64,000 bases of DNA, from positions 1 to 64,000 of the forward strand of contig MFQZ01000009.1 of assembly GCA_001784435.1 (NCBI GenBank), in the 5' to 3' direction. The notes beneath the pieces were generated by a model. It did no database searches and had not been told where the DNA came from. It saw nothing but the letters and a program-made list of their open reading frames with translations. Both the position numbers and the translations under genes were made by a program. Shown here piece after piece: positions 32,447-40,341 of the stretch; position 1 is the first letter of the stretch; each line of letters opens with the position of its first letter. The stretch comes from Candidatus Magasanikbacteria bacterium RIFOXYC2_FULL_42_28. Its GTDB lineage: Bacteria > Patescibacteria > ABY1 > Magasanikbacterales > GWA2-37-8.

Positions 32447-33358
32447 TTATTTACAAAACGATTCGCCGTCCGGTTTGGCACCATCGTTGACGCGGAGGTT
32501 GTATCTGGAAGTGTAAACTGTTTTTAATTCCGGCGCGAAATAATCATAGGGGCAGACGGCGGTGGTGTGGATTGTGCTCCAATTAAGTTTGGAGTCGTCG
32601 GCGTATTTATTTTTTGTCGCGGAGTTGTAGAGGCCAAAATCCCAGTTGCCAGCGACGTTTGTTCCAGTGGTGTAACCAATTAAATCTCCGGCTTTGAAAT
32701 CAACCTTATTTTTTATTTGCTGGTCGCGGCTGTCGCTCGCCGGTTCAGATAGGAAAACATCTTTTATTGTTTGGATTGGGTCGGTGATATGCATCAAGCG
32801 CAATGTTACCTCACAACTGACTTGGAAATCCAATCGGTATGGGCCCTGCACGTAATACGCGCCAGTAACCAAAGTCATATCGGTGGGGGCGTAGAGAGGC
32901 ACTTTGGTGTGGTCGGTTTCAATGTAGCTGTGGGTTTTTAGTTCTGTGCCTACGAAATTTGGCGGGATGACGATGTTGATTATTTTTGAGGTATCGGTTA
33001 AATGATGGGTAAAAATCGGATTGGGATTATTGGCACAGGAATTGCCGGTAATTTTTTTGATTATTTGTGTGATTGGATTGGTTGGTGGAGTTTTGATTTC
33101 GATTGAGGCAGTGGTTTTAGTGGAGGTAGCAATTGGCGGGATGGTGATGTTGATATTTTGGATATTTTGTTTTGACGGTGTTATTTTTATTTCAGCGGTT
33201 GGTGTTTCCGTTTGTGAGGTTGTCGGGGTGGCAATTTTCGGTGTGTTTTTGGGTGGATTGACAATACTGTGGTTGTCTATGATAAAGGTTTTTACAGCTC
33301 TGATGCCGATTAGTATGGCTACGATTAGTAAGAGCGCGATAGTTTTGGTATTTTTCAT
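32447..33358 (-). CDS. Secreted M23-like (degenerate LytM fold) protein
   Basis: 303 residues. An N-terminal membrane anchor (about 6-22) is followed by a ~90-residue Pro/Thr/Ile-rich stalk, then a domain with VPLYAPTDMTLVTGAYY, VTLRLMHIT, KAGDLIGYT and GNWDFGLYN. The spacing and order resemble M23/LytM endopeptidase beta-sheets, but the zinc ligands HxxxD and HxH are not kept, so it is probably non-catalytic. The start ATG overlaps the stop of the upstream DUF167 gene (ATGA), so the two are translationally coupled. Confidence 0.6.
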   Translation of the reverse strand: MKNTKTIALLLIVAILIGIRAVKTFIIDNHSIVNPPKNTPKIATPTTSQTETPTAEIKITPSKQNIQNINITIPPIATSTKTTASIEIKTPPTNPITQIIKKITGNSCANNPNPIFTHHLTDTSKIINIVIPPNFVGTELKTHSYIETDHTKVPLYAPTDMTLVTGAYYVQGPYRLDFQVSCEVTLRLMHITDPIQTIKDVFLSEPASDSRDQQIKNKVDFKAGDLIGYTTGTNVAGNWDFGLYNSATKNKYADDSKLNWSTIHTTAVCPYDYFAPELKTVYTSRYNLRVNDGAKPDGESFCK

Positions 33359-33576
33359 AAAATTTCCACGATTTTGTTTTTAGATTTTTCTCCGGAGATT
33401 ATTTTAATTCGGCTTTTTGGGGTTTGGTATTCTTTGCTTAATAATTTAATCAGCGCCTCATTGGCCGCGTTATCTACCGGCGGGGCGGTTAATTTTACTT
33501 TAATGACGCCGTCGGCCATCGGGCCGATGATTTCGTTTTTACTGGAGCGGGGGATAACTTTTATTTTTAGTTTCAT
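33355..33576 (-). CDS. DUF167 (YggU-family) protein
   Basis: 73 residues: KIKVIPRSSKN, KVKLTAPPVDNAANEALIKLL and IISGEKSKNKIVEI are the full DUF167 pattern. The molecular role of the family is unknown. A longer frame upstream would only translate a family A repeat, so the ATG at 33576 is used. It overlaps the downstream gene by 4 bp. Confidence 0.9.
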   Translation of the reverse strand: MKLKIKVIPRSSKNEIIGPMADGVIKVKLTAPPVDNAANEALIKLLSKEYQTPKSRIKIISGEKSKNKIVEIL

Positions 33577-33594
33577 ATTTTTTCGTTTGTCATT

Positions 33595-33632
33595 TGTCAT
33601 CCCGAGCGCAGCCGAGGGATCCCTTAAACCCA
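33595..33632. repeat. Half copy of family A repeat
   Basis: TGTCATCCCGAGCGCAGCCGAGGGATCCCTTAAACCCA, left half only; it runs into the end of the GIY-YIG gene and supplies its last codons. Confidence 0.7.
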
Positions 33633-33914
33633 TTCTGCGCTTAAATCTTTCCAATGCGGATTGATTTGTTTAATTAAAAATTCTTTTTTGTCTCGACGCC
33701 AACTCTTTAACTGTTTCTCTCGGGTTATCGCCGTGTTGATATCTTGATAGTGTTCATAAAAAACTAGTCTGCCAACATCATATTTTTTTGTAAATCCTTC
33801 AACTAATTTTTGTTTATGTTCAGAAAGTCGTTTTTCTAAATTATTTGTAACGCCGGTGTATAGCGTGCCACTATCACTTGCCAATATGTAAACATAATAA
33901 TTGTGCTGTTTCAT
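33624..33914 (-). CDS. GIY-YIG nuclease-superfamily protein (UPF0213-like)
   Basis: 96 residues. YYVYILASDSGTLYTGVTNNLEKRLSEH carries the two-strand GIY-YIG core (YVYIL / LYTGVT) and the downstream Arg; REKQLKSWRRDKK is the conserved helix of the small single-domain group often listed as excinuclease C N-terminal-like. These small proteins are common in CPR genomes; activity is unproven. Its 3' end is close to a family A half repeat and its start is next to a full one. Confidence 0.85.
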   Translation of the reverse strand: MKQHNYYVYILASDSGTLYTGVTNNLEKRLSEHKQKLVEGFTKKYDVGRLVFYEHYQDINTAITREKQLKSWRRDKKEFLIKQINPHWKDLSAEWV

Positions 33915-33938
33915 AGATTTGTAAATGTGATCGTCGTT

Positions 33939-34038
33939 TGTCATTCCGAGCGTAGCCGAGGAATCCCTTAAACTTATTATTGTACAAATACTATCTGTAA
34001 GGGATCCCTCCGCTCGCTAAGGCTCGGTCGGGATGACA
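33939..34038. repeat. Dispersed palindromic repeat (family A), full copy
   Basis: TGTCATTCCGAGCG...GGTCGGGATGACA, with GAGGAATCCCTTA/TAAGGGATCCCTC inner arms. Confidence 0.85.
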
Positions 34039-34043
34039 AGCGA

Positions 34044-34877
34044 TTAACCCCGTATTTTTTTCAAAATTGCCAGATCTTTTTCAACTTTATCATGATCAGT
34101 TTCTAAATAGAAATTAATATTTTGTAATCGTTTGTCAGTTAATAATGCTTGAAATCCCTTCAATCCAATTAGGCCGTCACCGATATGTTCGTGGCGATCT
34201 TTTTTCGCGCCGAGTTCTACTTTAGAATCATTGCAGTGCGCCATTTTTAATTTATCAAGACCGATTATTTTATCAAATTTTTTGAGAGTGGTGTCAACTG
34301 TTTCGGGTGTGCGGCAATCATAACCGGAGGCAAACGCGTGTTCGGTATCGTAACACACACCGATGTCATATTTTTTTAATTTAGGGTGATAAATAATTTC
34401 CGCGATTTCTTCAAAAGTGTCGCCGATAATTTCGCCGGCGCCGGCGGCAATTTCAATTAAAAATTGCGTTTCGCCTTTGTATCCTTTTAACATTTCCGCC
34501 AAGTCCTGTGCCACTTGCGCCAATCCCAAATCGTGTCCCAAATCTTTGTAACTGCCGAGGTGCGCCATTAAATATTTGGCGCCCAGAAGCGACGCCCGTT
34601 CCAATTCTTCGCGCACAATTTTAATAGAGCCAAATCTAATGCGATTATTAGCAGAGGCAAAATTGATAATATACGGCGCGTGCACCGCCCATTCTTTTTG
34701 ATTAAATGCTTTACACCGATCTTGAAATTCTTTACCAATACTCTCAGTTATTGGTGGGGTAAATCCGCCCTGAGGCGAGCGTGTAAACATTTGAAAAACT
34801 TCGCAACCTAAATTAGCCGCGTTTTGCGGGGCGTTGGTAATCGCGCCGGCAATGGAAACGTGTGCGCCAAAAAGCAT
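34044..34877 (-). CDS. nfo: Endonuclease IV (AP endonuclease)
   Basis: 277-residue TIM barrel that cuts DNA at abasic sites using three zinc ions. LFGAHVSIAGAITNAP is the family opening; VHAPYIINFAS, YLMAHLGS, IEIAAGAGEIIG, YDTEHAFASGYD, HCNDSK, DRHEHIGDG and FYLETDHD supply the metal ligands. In the DTEHAFA motif the family consensus is DTCHAFA, an unusual but mild change. Confidence 0.95.
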   Translation of the reverse strand: MLFGAHVSIAGAITNAPQNAANLGCEVFQMFTRSPQGGFTPPITESIGKEFQDRCKAFNQKEWAVHAPYIINFASANNRIRFGSIKIVREELERASLLGAKYLMAHLGSYKDLGHDLGLAQVAQDLAEMLKGYKGETQFLIEIAAGAGEIIGDTFEEIAEIIYHPKLKKYDIGVCYDTEHAFASGYDCRTPETVDTTLKKFDKIIGLDKLKMAHCNDSKVELGAKKDRHEHIGDGLIGLKGFQALLTDKRLQNINFYLETDHDKVEKDLAILKKIRG

Positions 34878-34898
34878 ATGGTTGTTACTTGGGGTACT

Positions 34899-35633
34899 TT
34901 ACAACTTTTCCCAAATTAATTCAAATATAATTTTAAAAGTGTTGGCTAAATGATGGCTTGTGATCACAGTACCAAAAATAGGTTGTTCCAAAGTGAGTAG
35001 CGCGATGTTGTTGTCCCAAATCAATATATCAGTTGGCTGGTCGCGGTATTTTTCCGGCAGAAATTTAAAATTATACATACCGCCAATTATTTTTTTGGTC
35101 TCTTCGGTGGCGCGCTGCCGGGATGCGCCGGTTACTATATCAATTAGAGCGATATTATTTTCTTTTACTTTTTGTTCAAAATATATCAAAAAATCGCCTT
35201 CCAATTTTGATAATAAATTTGTGGACCCAAAGGCGTAAATTTTTTTGTCATTAGTCGTCAGAGATGATAAATAAATTTCTTTAACTTGTTCCCAGCCGTC
35301 AAAAAACAATACCCGTGGTTTATTTTTGTTGGTGGTGTATAAAGCACGCAAGTCCGGGAGCATTTTTTCCAGATCAATTTTTTGTTTTTCCCAGTTTAAG
35401 ATTAGCGCCTGCGGGTCGGCCGCCAAATAAACCTTGCGTTTACGAACTAATTCCGATTTCACCAGTCCGCGATTTTGCAAAGAGCGCAATACATTATAGG
35501 CGTTGGTGCGAGCGATACCAGTGCCAAGCGCGATTTGGGGCGGGGTTGATTGGCCTTGCCCAAGCAGATATAAGTAAATGTCAGCTTCATTATCGTTTAA
35601 GTCGGCGTTTTTTAGTTGGGTTTTTAGGTCCAT
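34899..35633 (-). CDS. TrmB-family transcriptional regulator
   Basis: 244 residues. The N-terminal winged helix (1-75) reads LNDNEADIYLYLLGQGQSTPPQIA then ARTNAYNVLRSLQNRGLV, the TrmB pattern. The C-terminal sensor domain has VLFFDGWEQVKEIYLSSL and a late ADILIWDNNIALL-like strand. It is divergent from an ABC importer operon and shares its control region, so it is the likely regulator of that operon and of itself. The ligand is not known; family members usually sense sugars, but here the importer type suggests otherwise. Confidence 0.85.
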   Translation of the reverse strand: MDLKTQLKNADLNDNEADIYLYLLGQGQSTPPQIALGTGIARTNAYNVLRSLQNRGLVKSELVRKRKVYLAADPQALILNWEKQKIDLEKMLPDLRALYTTNKNKPRVLFFDGWEQVKEIYLSSLTTNDKKIYAFGSTNLLSKLEGDFLIYFEQKVKENNIALIDIVTGASRQRATEETKKIIGGMYNFKFLPEKYRDQPTDILIWDNNIALLTLEQPIFGTVITSHHLANTFKIIFELIWEKL

Positions 35634-35642
35634 ATTAGATAA

Positions 35643-35751
35643 TTGTCAATTTTATTTATATCATATTTTATCTATATTGTCAAATAAAAATTACTTTGTA
35701 AGTTAAAAAGGTATAGATAATATTGACAAATGCTGGTTTTTATGTTATAAT
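35643..35751. promoter_or_regulatory. Divergent promoters and paired operator between the TrmB gene and the ABC operon
   Basis: Plus strand: TTGACA (35723-35728), 17 bp, TATAAT (35746-35751). Minus strand: TTGACA (35683-35678), 17 bp, TATAAA (35660-35655). An 18-bp element, TTGTCAATTTTATTTATA (35643-35660), is repeated inverted as TATAGATAATATTGACAA (35712-35729), covering the minus -10 and the plus -35. This fits one regulator controlling both directions. Confidence 0.75.
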
Positions 35752-35835
35752 TTAATGTTTAAAACTATTTTTTAATTAATTTCTCGCTATTAATGGTCAT
35801 TTAATTTGGCCGTGGCGGGAGGAAAGACAAAATAT

Positions 35836-36837
35836 ATGAGTAAGAAATTAATAGCGGTAGCGGTATTGGTAGCGGTAGCGATATTTGGCGGGTGGAGGTT
35901 ATTGGGCGGCAATAAGCAGTCCAATTCGCCGATCACCTCGTTGCCCAAGGTGAAAATCGCGATGGTAACTTTTCCCGGCTATGGCCCGCTTTATGTGGCC
36001 GAGGAAAAAGGTTTTTTTGGCGATTTAGATGTTGAGTTGGTGCGGATAGAATCCATTGGTGATATTCGCGCGGCCATGCGCAGTGGTGCAGTTAATATGT
36101 ACGCGGCCACTTATGACATTTTCCAATCAACCAAAGGGGTCGCCCCGGAAGGAATAGGTTTTGTGGTGATTGATGAGTCGCACGGCGCTGATGGCGTGGC
36201 CGTGGCCGGTGGAATTAATTCAGTCGCGGATTTGCGCGGTAAAAAAGTTGCCGCCGAACCCGGATTCCCGCCGTATTTAGTGTTGCAGTATTTACTAAAT
36301 AAAGAAGGGATGACTTTGGCTGATTTGGATTTTCAAGATATGCCGACGGTTGATGCCGGCAACGCGTTTGCGGCCGGGAAATTATCAGCTGCCGGTATTT
36401 ATGAACCGGCCTTGTCTGCGAGTGTGGCAGCACATTCGGGCGCTAAGGTATTGGCGAGTAGCGCTGATGTTCCCGGTTTAATTCAGGATTTGCTTTTTGC
36501 CGATGAAAAGTTTACCAAAGAAAATCCTCAGGTCTTAGAAAAGGTGGCTGACGGTTATTTTAAAGCGCTTGATTATATTAACACCAACCATGATGACGCG
36601 TATCAGATAATGGCGAAGGCCTTTGGGGTGAGCGTGCCGGAAATGGAAGATTTCAAAACCGGCGTTAGCTGGGTAAGCAAAGAAGAAAACAAAAAATTAT
36701 TCAACCAAGCAAGCGATGTTAATGTTTTTAAGACATACGACATTGTTTGTGAATTGTTGAAGAAAAATGGCGATGCCGATGTCTGTTTGCCGGCCGCGGC
36801 AAAATTAACAGAGGAAATTATTAATAATATCAAGTAA
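35836..36837 (+). CDS. ABC transporter substrate-binding protein (NMT1/SsuA-like)
   Basis: 333 residues, anchored by an N-terminal hydrophobic helix (about 5-22) with no lipobox Cys. The binding domain starts VKIAMVTFPGYGPLYVAEEKGFF and continues AAMRSGAVNMYAATYDIF, GKKVAAEPGFPPYLVLQYLL and AAGIYEPALSA, the pattern of nitrate/sulfonate/taurine and thiamine-precursor binding proteins. First gene of a three-gene importer; the stop is 1 bp from the permease start. A clear Shine-Dalgarno (GGGAGGAAAG) precedes the ATG at 35836, one of few core-type genes here with one. Confidence 0.85.
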   Translation: MSKKLIAVAVLVAVAIFGGWRLLGGNKQSNSPITSLPKVKIAMVTFPGYGPLYVAEEKGFFGDLDVELVRIESIGDIRAAMRSGAVNMYAATYDIFQSTKGVAPEGIGFVVIDESHGADGVAVAGGINSVADLRGKKVAAEPGFPPYLVLQYLLNKEGMTLADLDFQDMPTVDAGNAFAAGKLSAAGIYEPALSASVAAHSGAKVLASSADVPGLIQDLLFADEKFTKENPQVLEKVADGYFKALDYINTNHDDAYQIMAKAFGVSVPEMEDFKTGVSWVSKEENKKLFNQASDVNVFKTYDIVCELLKKNGDADVCLPAAAKLTEEIINNIK

Positions 36838-36838
36838 T

Positions 36839-37603
36839 ATGGACCTTGGCCCGATAAAAATTAGTAAGAAAAACTTACCTTTGATAGTGTCGCTATTATT
36901 TTTGTCGGGCCTATGGTTTTTCGTTACCGAAACTACTCGCATAGTTAATCCTTTATTTTTACCGTCGCCGGTAAAAGTGGCGACTGCCCTTAGCGGATTG
37001 ATAACCAATGGTTTGAGCGCTGATGTATTTGCCACTGTGGGCCGAGTCGCGGCGGCGTTTGTGCTGTCGGTGTCTTTGGCTTTGCCAGTCGCACTTTTGA
37101 TGTCAGAATCAAAATTCTTTCAGCGCCTGTTTACTCCTTATCTGGATTTTATTCGCTATATCCCGGTGCCGGTTTTGATTCCTTTGGCAATACTTTTTTT
37201 TGGCATCGGTGAAACCGCCAAAATTGTTCTACTTTTTGTTGGGACTTTTTTCCAAGTAGCGCTTCAATTTGAAGTTGATTTAGATGATGTTCCGGTGGAT
37301 TATTTTGATTTGGCGCATTCGCTTAATTTTTCTTTTTGGCAACGTTTAAAAATGAAATTATTGGCCGCCGCTCCGGAAATGTACAATAATATGCGCATCT
37401 CGCTCGGATTAAGTTGGTCGTATGTGGTAATAGCGGAGCTTGTGGCCGCACCCACCGGCATTGGGCATATGATCAAAGAGGCGCAAAGATTTTCACTAAC
37501 CGCTGATGTTTATGTGGGTATACTGTTGATGGGGCTGGTTGGTTTTTTGTCGGATTATATTTTTCGGAAAAGTTATTTTAAATTATTTCCTTACAAAAAT
37601 TAG
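36839..37603 (+). CDS. ABC transporter permease (SsuC/ThiX-like)
   Basis: 254 residues with six membrane helices. The EAA loop is near residues 170-190 (DLAHSLNFSFWQRLKMKLLAAAPEMYNN) and the late WSYVVIAELVAAPTGIGHMI is the family hallmark for nitrate/sulfonate/HMP-type permeases. It begins 1 bp after the binding protein gene and ends 2 bp before the ATPase gene. Confidence 0.93.
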   Translation: MDLGPIKISKKNLPLIVSLLFLSGLWFFVTETTRIVNPLFLPSPVKVATALSGLITNGLSADVFATVGRVAAAFVLSVSLALPVALLMSESKFFQRLFTPYLDFIRYIPVPVLIPLAILFFGIGETAKIVLLFVGTFFQVALQFEVDLDDVPVDYFDLAHSLNFSFWQRLKMKLLAAAPEMYNNMRISLGLSWSYVVIAELVAAPTGIGHMIKEAQRFSLTADVYVGILLMGLVGFLSDYIFRKSYFKLFPYKN

Positions 37604-37605
37604 TT

Positions 37606-39177
37606 ATGAGCGGAATTAGTGTTCAAAAATTAAATAAAAATTTTGGAGCGAAAAAAGTGTTGGAAGACATTTATTTTGAAGTAGAAAATGGTGAAGTCGT
37701 CGCCATCTTAGGTCCGTCTGGTTGCGGTAAGACGACACTGCTCAAATGTATTTTGGGTTTGGAAAAATCGGACAGTGGAGAAATTTTTGTCGGTTCCACG
37801 CGACTGACCGAGTGGTTAAAAGATAATCGCATCGCTTATGTTCCCCAAAAGTACGCCAATTTTAATTATTTGACTGTTGCTCAAAATATTTTGGCGGCTC
37901 TAAATGGACAAGAATTAAACCTGGATAGCCTGGTTGAAAGTAGTTTAAAAAATGTCGGATTGGATAAATTTAAAACATCATATCCCGGGCAGCTTTCGGG
38001 CGGGATGCAACAGCGGCTGGCTTTGGCGCGCGCGCTCGCCTCGGGTGCCGGTATTATCGCTTTTGATGAGCCGTTTAGTTCTTTGGATGTGGAGACGCGC
38101 CAGCAAATGCAGGAATTAATTTTAGAATCTCGTTCGGATAATAAGAAAACGATGTTGTTTGTAACGCACGATATTGAAGAAGCGATATTTTTAGCGCGCA
38201 AGATCGTGGTGATGGGGACGAAACCCGGCGTAGTTAGAGAAATTATTGATGTGCCGTTTAATTATCCCCGCCCATCATCTTTGCGGTTTGATGAAGAGTT
38301 CCAAAAAATTCGCCGGGCGCTGTCATTTATCGTGCGCTCGGAAGGGATTAAGGGTAAACTTTCCGAAGGTGAGCCGATCGTTGGTCGCTCTCATAAAATC
38401 GGACTTTATTATTGGCCGGGCAATAGCCCATTTTTTTACGCGCAAGAACGCGGTTGGTTTGAAAATGATTTATTACCGGTCGAGTTTATTTCTTTCAGCG
38501 ATAATCGCCAGAAAATTGATTTTTGGAAGTCCGGCAAAATTGATATTTTAAATGTTACCATTGATACCGCGCTTAGATTAAAAAAGGAAATACCGGATAC
38601 GGAAATTATTATGGGTCTTAATATTTCTCGTGGTGGCGACGCGCTTATTAGCCGTGATCCGATAAGTTCGGTAAAGGAAATTAAAAATAAACGGGTGGCT
38701 TTGGAAAAAGATGAGATCAGCGAGTTTTTCTTGCGTTATGTCTTGTATAAAAATGGCATGAATTTGGAGGATGTGATAGTGGCGGATATGAAGGGAGATG
38801 AAATCGGCGCCGCTTTAATAAGCGGTCGGGTTGATGCGGCCGTTTTGTGGGAGCCGTGGCTTTCCAAAACATTGGAATTGTCGCGCGCGCATGTTGTCGC
38901 AACCAGCCGTGATTTTTCAGTTTTCGCGGATGTTTTAGTGGCGCGAAAAAGTTTCGCGGAAGAAAATAAAGAAGAGATTCAAAAAATAAAAATGATTTGG
39001 CAGAAATCCGTTGACGCTTATTATTTAAACAAACAAGATTTTACGCGCGCAGTCGCGCCCGCCGTGGGGCTAAGTGCTCGGGATTTGGCCAGCCAGCTTG
39101 AGTTAATTGAATTTTTTGATGGTGGGACTAAGCGGGTACTGGAAATTGGCGGGGAGATTAAAGACATGATGAGATAA
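37606..39177 (+). CDS. ABC ATPase fused to a C-terminal solute-binding domain (NrtC-like)
   Basis: 523 residues. Residues 1-230 are the ATPase: Walker A GPSGCGKTTLL, Q-loop YVPQKYANF, signature LSGGMQQRLALARAL, Walker B IIAFDEPFSSLD and His switch VTHDIEEA. From about 265 an NMT1/SsuA-like binding domain starts KIGLYYWPGNSPFFYAQERGWF and resembles the separate binding protein at 35836. Being attached to the ATPase it must sit in the cytoplasm. Cyanobacterial NrtC has the same plan, with the extra domain acting as an internal sensor that regulates uptake; that role is inferred here. Confidence 0.88.
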   Translation: MSGISVQKLNKNFGAKKVLEDIYFEVENGEVVAILGPSGCGKTTLLKCILGLEKSDSGEIFVGSTRLTEWLKDNRIAYVPQKYANFNYLTVAQNILAALNGQELNLDSLVESSLKNVGLDKFKTSYPGQLSGGMQQRLALARALASGAGIIAFDEPFSSLDVETRQQMQELILESRSDNKKTMLFVTHDIEEAIFLARKIVVMGTKPGVVREIIDVPFNYPRPSSLRFDEEFQKIRRALSFIVRSEGIKGKLSEGEPIVGRSHKIGLYYWPGNSPFFYAQERGWFENDLLPVEFISFSDNRQKIDFWKSGKIDILNVTIDTALRLKKEIPDTEIIMGLNISRGGDALISRDPISSVKEIKNKRVALEKDEISEFFLRYVLYKNGMNLEDVIVADMKGDEIGAALISGRVDAAVLWEPWLSKTLELSRAHVVATSRDFSVFADVLVARKSFAEENKEEIQKIKMIWQKSVDAYYLNKQDFTRAVAPAVGLSARDLASQLELIEFFDGGTKRVLEIGGEIKDMMR

Positions 39178-39217
39178 AAAATAACGGCTCATAATTTTTT
39201 CGGTTGAGTACAAAACA

Positions 39218-39247
39218 AATAATACCGCCAAATTTGGCGGTATTATT
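39218..39247. terminator. Bidirectional terminator
   Basis: AATAATACCGCCAAA and TTTGGCGGTATTATT form a perfect 15-bp dyad between convergent genes. Confidence 0.9.
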
Positions 39248-39262
39248 ACTTATAATTTAATT

Positions 39263-40246
39263 TTACACCTCACTGATCACATCAAATCCTTTAAAACTAC
39301 CGGTCAAAGCCAAGCCGATAATTTTTCCGGAACACAGCCCTTTGTTTTTTATTTTTTCCGCCACGGCGTTTAGGGTTGCGCCCGACCCAACGGCGTCGTC
39401 TATCAGCAAAATATTTTTGAATTTGCGATTGTCATCCACAAAAATAGTACGACGAGCGTTTTCTACGCGGTCGGACAATTTTGACAATGATTTTTGCGGT
39501 ACCGCGACATCGGATACAGTTTTTACCAAGTTCAATTGGGGCAAACTGAAATTAAGAATAGTAGCAAATTCTTTTTGAAACTGAATTTGTCTTGGCACGG
39601 TGGGCGGAATAAATCCCAGAGCGTCAATTTTATTTTCCTCTATTAAACGCGTCAGGCGCGCGCGGGTGAGTGCCACTACCATTTTAATCAGTTCTTTATT
39701 TTGAGTTTGTTTGGCGTGCAACAGCAGGGTGCCGAGTTTGGTTTTGCCAAATCTTTCAATGCTGTAAAAATCAAAATAATAAACTTCATCCAAGAAAATT
39801 TGCGGAAAAGTGTTTTGAAATTTCGTTAGCCCGCTAATTAGGCCATCGCGTTTATGTTGATTATATTTTTGCAGTGTCGTTTGATATTCACGCGCGGTTT
39901 TTTCTAGAGGCAAATTGTTTTGTCGGCAGAATTGCGCGAAACCGGATAGGCCGGGCATAAAATTTCCTGCGGATGAGATAAGCAGGTAGTTATCGTTGAT
40001 GAATTGCAGGAGTGGTTTATCGTTTATAGATTCTGCCGCAGTCAAGGTTGGTTCGGCCAGGTGATAATAAACTTTCGGTGGTCGTCCCGATTTAGCTATT
40101 TTTTGGGTTGATAGCAATTTGTTGAGGTGTTTGTAAAGGGCCTGGTGACTAATACCAAAAAAACGCTTCATTTCGTTGATTGAAGCCGTATTTTTTTCTT
40201 TCAAATAAGCCATTATTTTGTCGCCAGTGGTATGTTCTTGGTTCAT
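39263..40246 (-). CDS. HTH-phosphoribosyltransferase fusion protein
   Basis: 327 residues. The N-terminal winged helix (about 8-65) has MKRFFGISHQALYKHLNKLL and a wing with SGRPPKVYYHL. The C-terminal part is a type I phosphoribosyltransferase with the PRPP loop ILLIDDAVGSGATLNAVAEKI and a late GLALTGSF strand, resembling ComF/PRTase-like proteins. PurR of Bacillus and GfcR of archaea show that such fusions can be PRPP- or nucleotide-sensing regulators. The target is unknown. TTGACA-17-TATGAT lies upstream on the minus strand (40297-40269). Confidence 0.75.
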   Translation of the reverse strand: MNQEHTTGDKIMAYLKEKNTASINEMKRFFGISHQALYKHLNKLLSTQKIAKSGRPPKVYYHLAEPTLTAAESINDKPLLQFINDNYLLISSAGNFMPGLSGFAQFCRQNNLPLEKTAREYQTTLQKYNQHKRDGLISGLTKFQNTFPQIFLDEVYYFDFYSIERFGKTKLGTLLLHAKQTQNKELIKMVVALTRARLTRLIEENKIDALGFIPPTVPRQIQFQKEFATILNFSLPQLNLVKTVSDVAVPQKSLSKLSDRVENARRTIFVDDNRKFKNILLIDDAVGSGATLNAVAEKIKNKGLCSGKIIGLALTGSFKGFDVISEV

Positions 40247-40302
40247 AGTTGCAGGTTGAATATCAACTATCATATCACAATAACCAAAAATTGTCAAGTA
40301 TT

Positions 40303-40330
40303 AAAAAATCCGCTAGTTTTAGCGGATTTT
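40303..40330 (-). terminator. Terminator after tig
   Basis: AAAATCCGCTA-GTTT-TAGCGGATTTT with a U-run on the minus strand. Confidence 0.85.
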
Positions 40331-40341
40331 GTGTGTAATTA

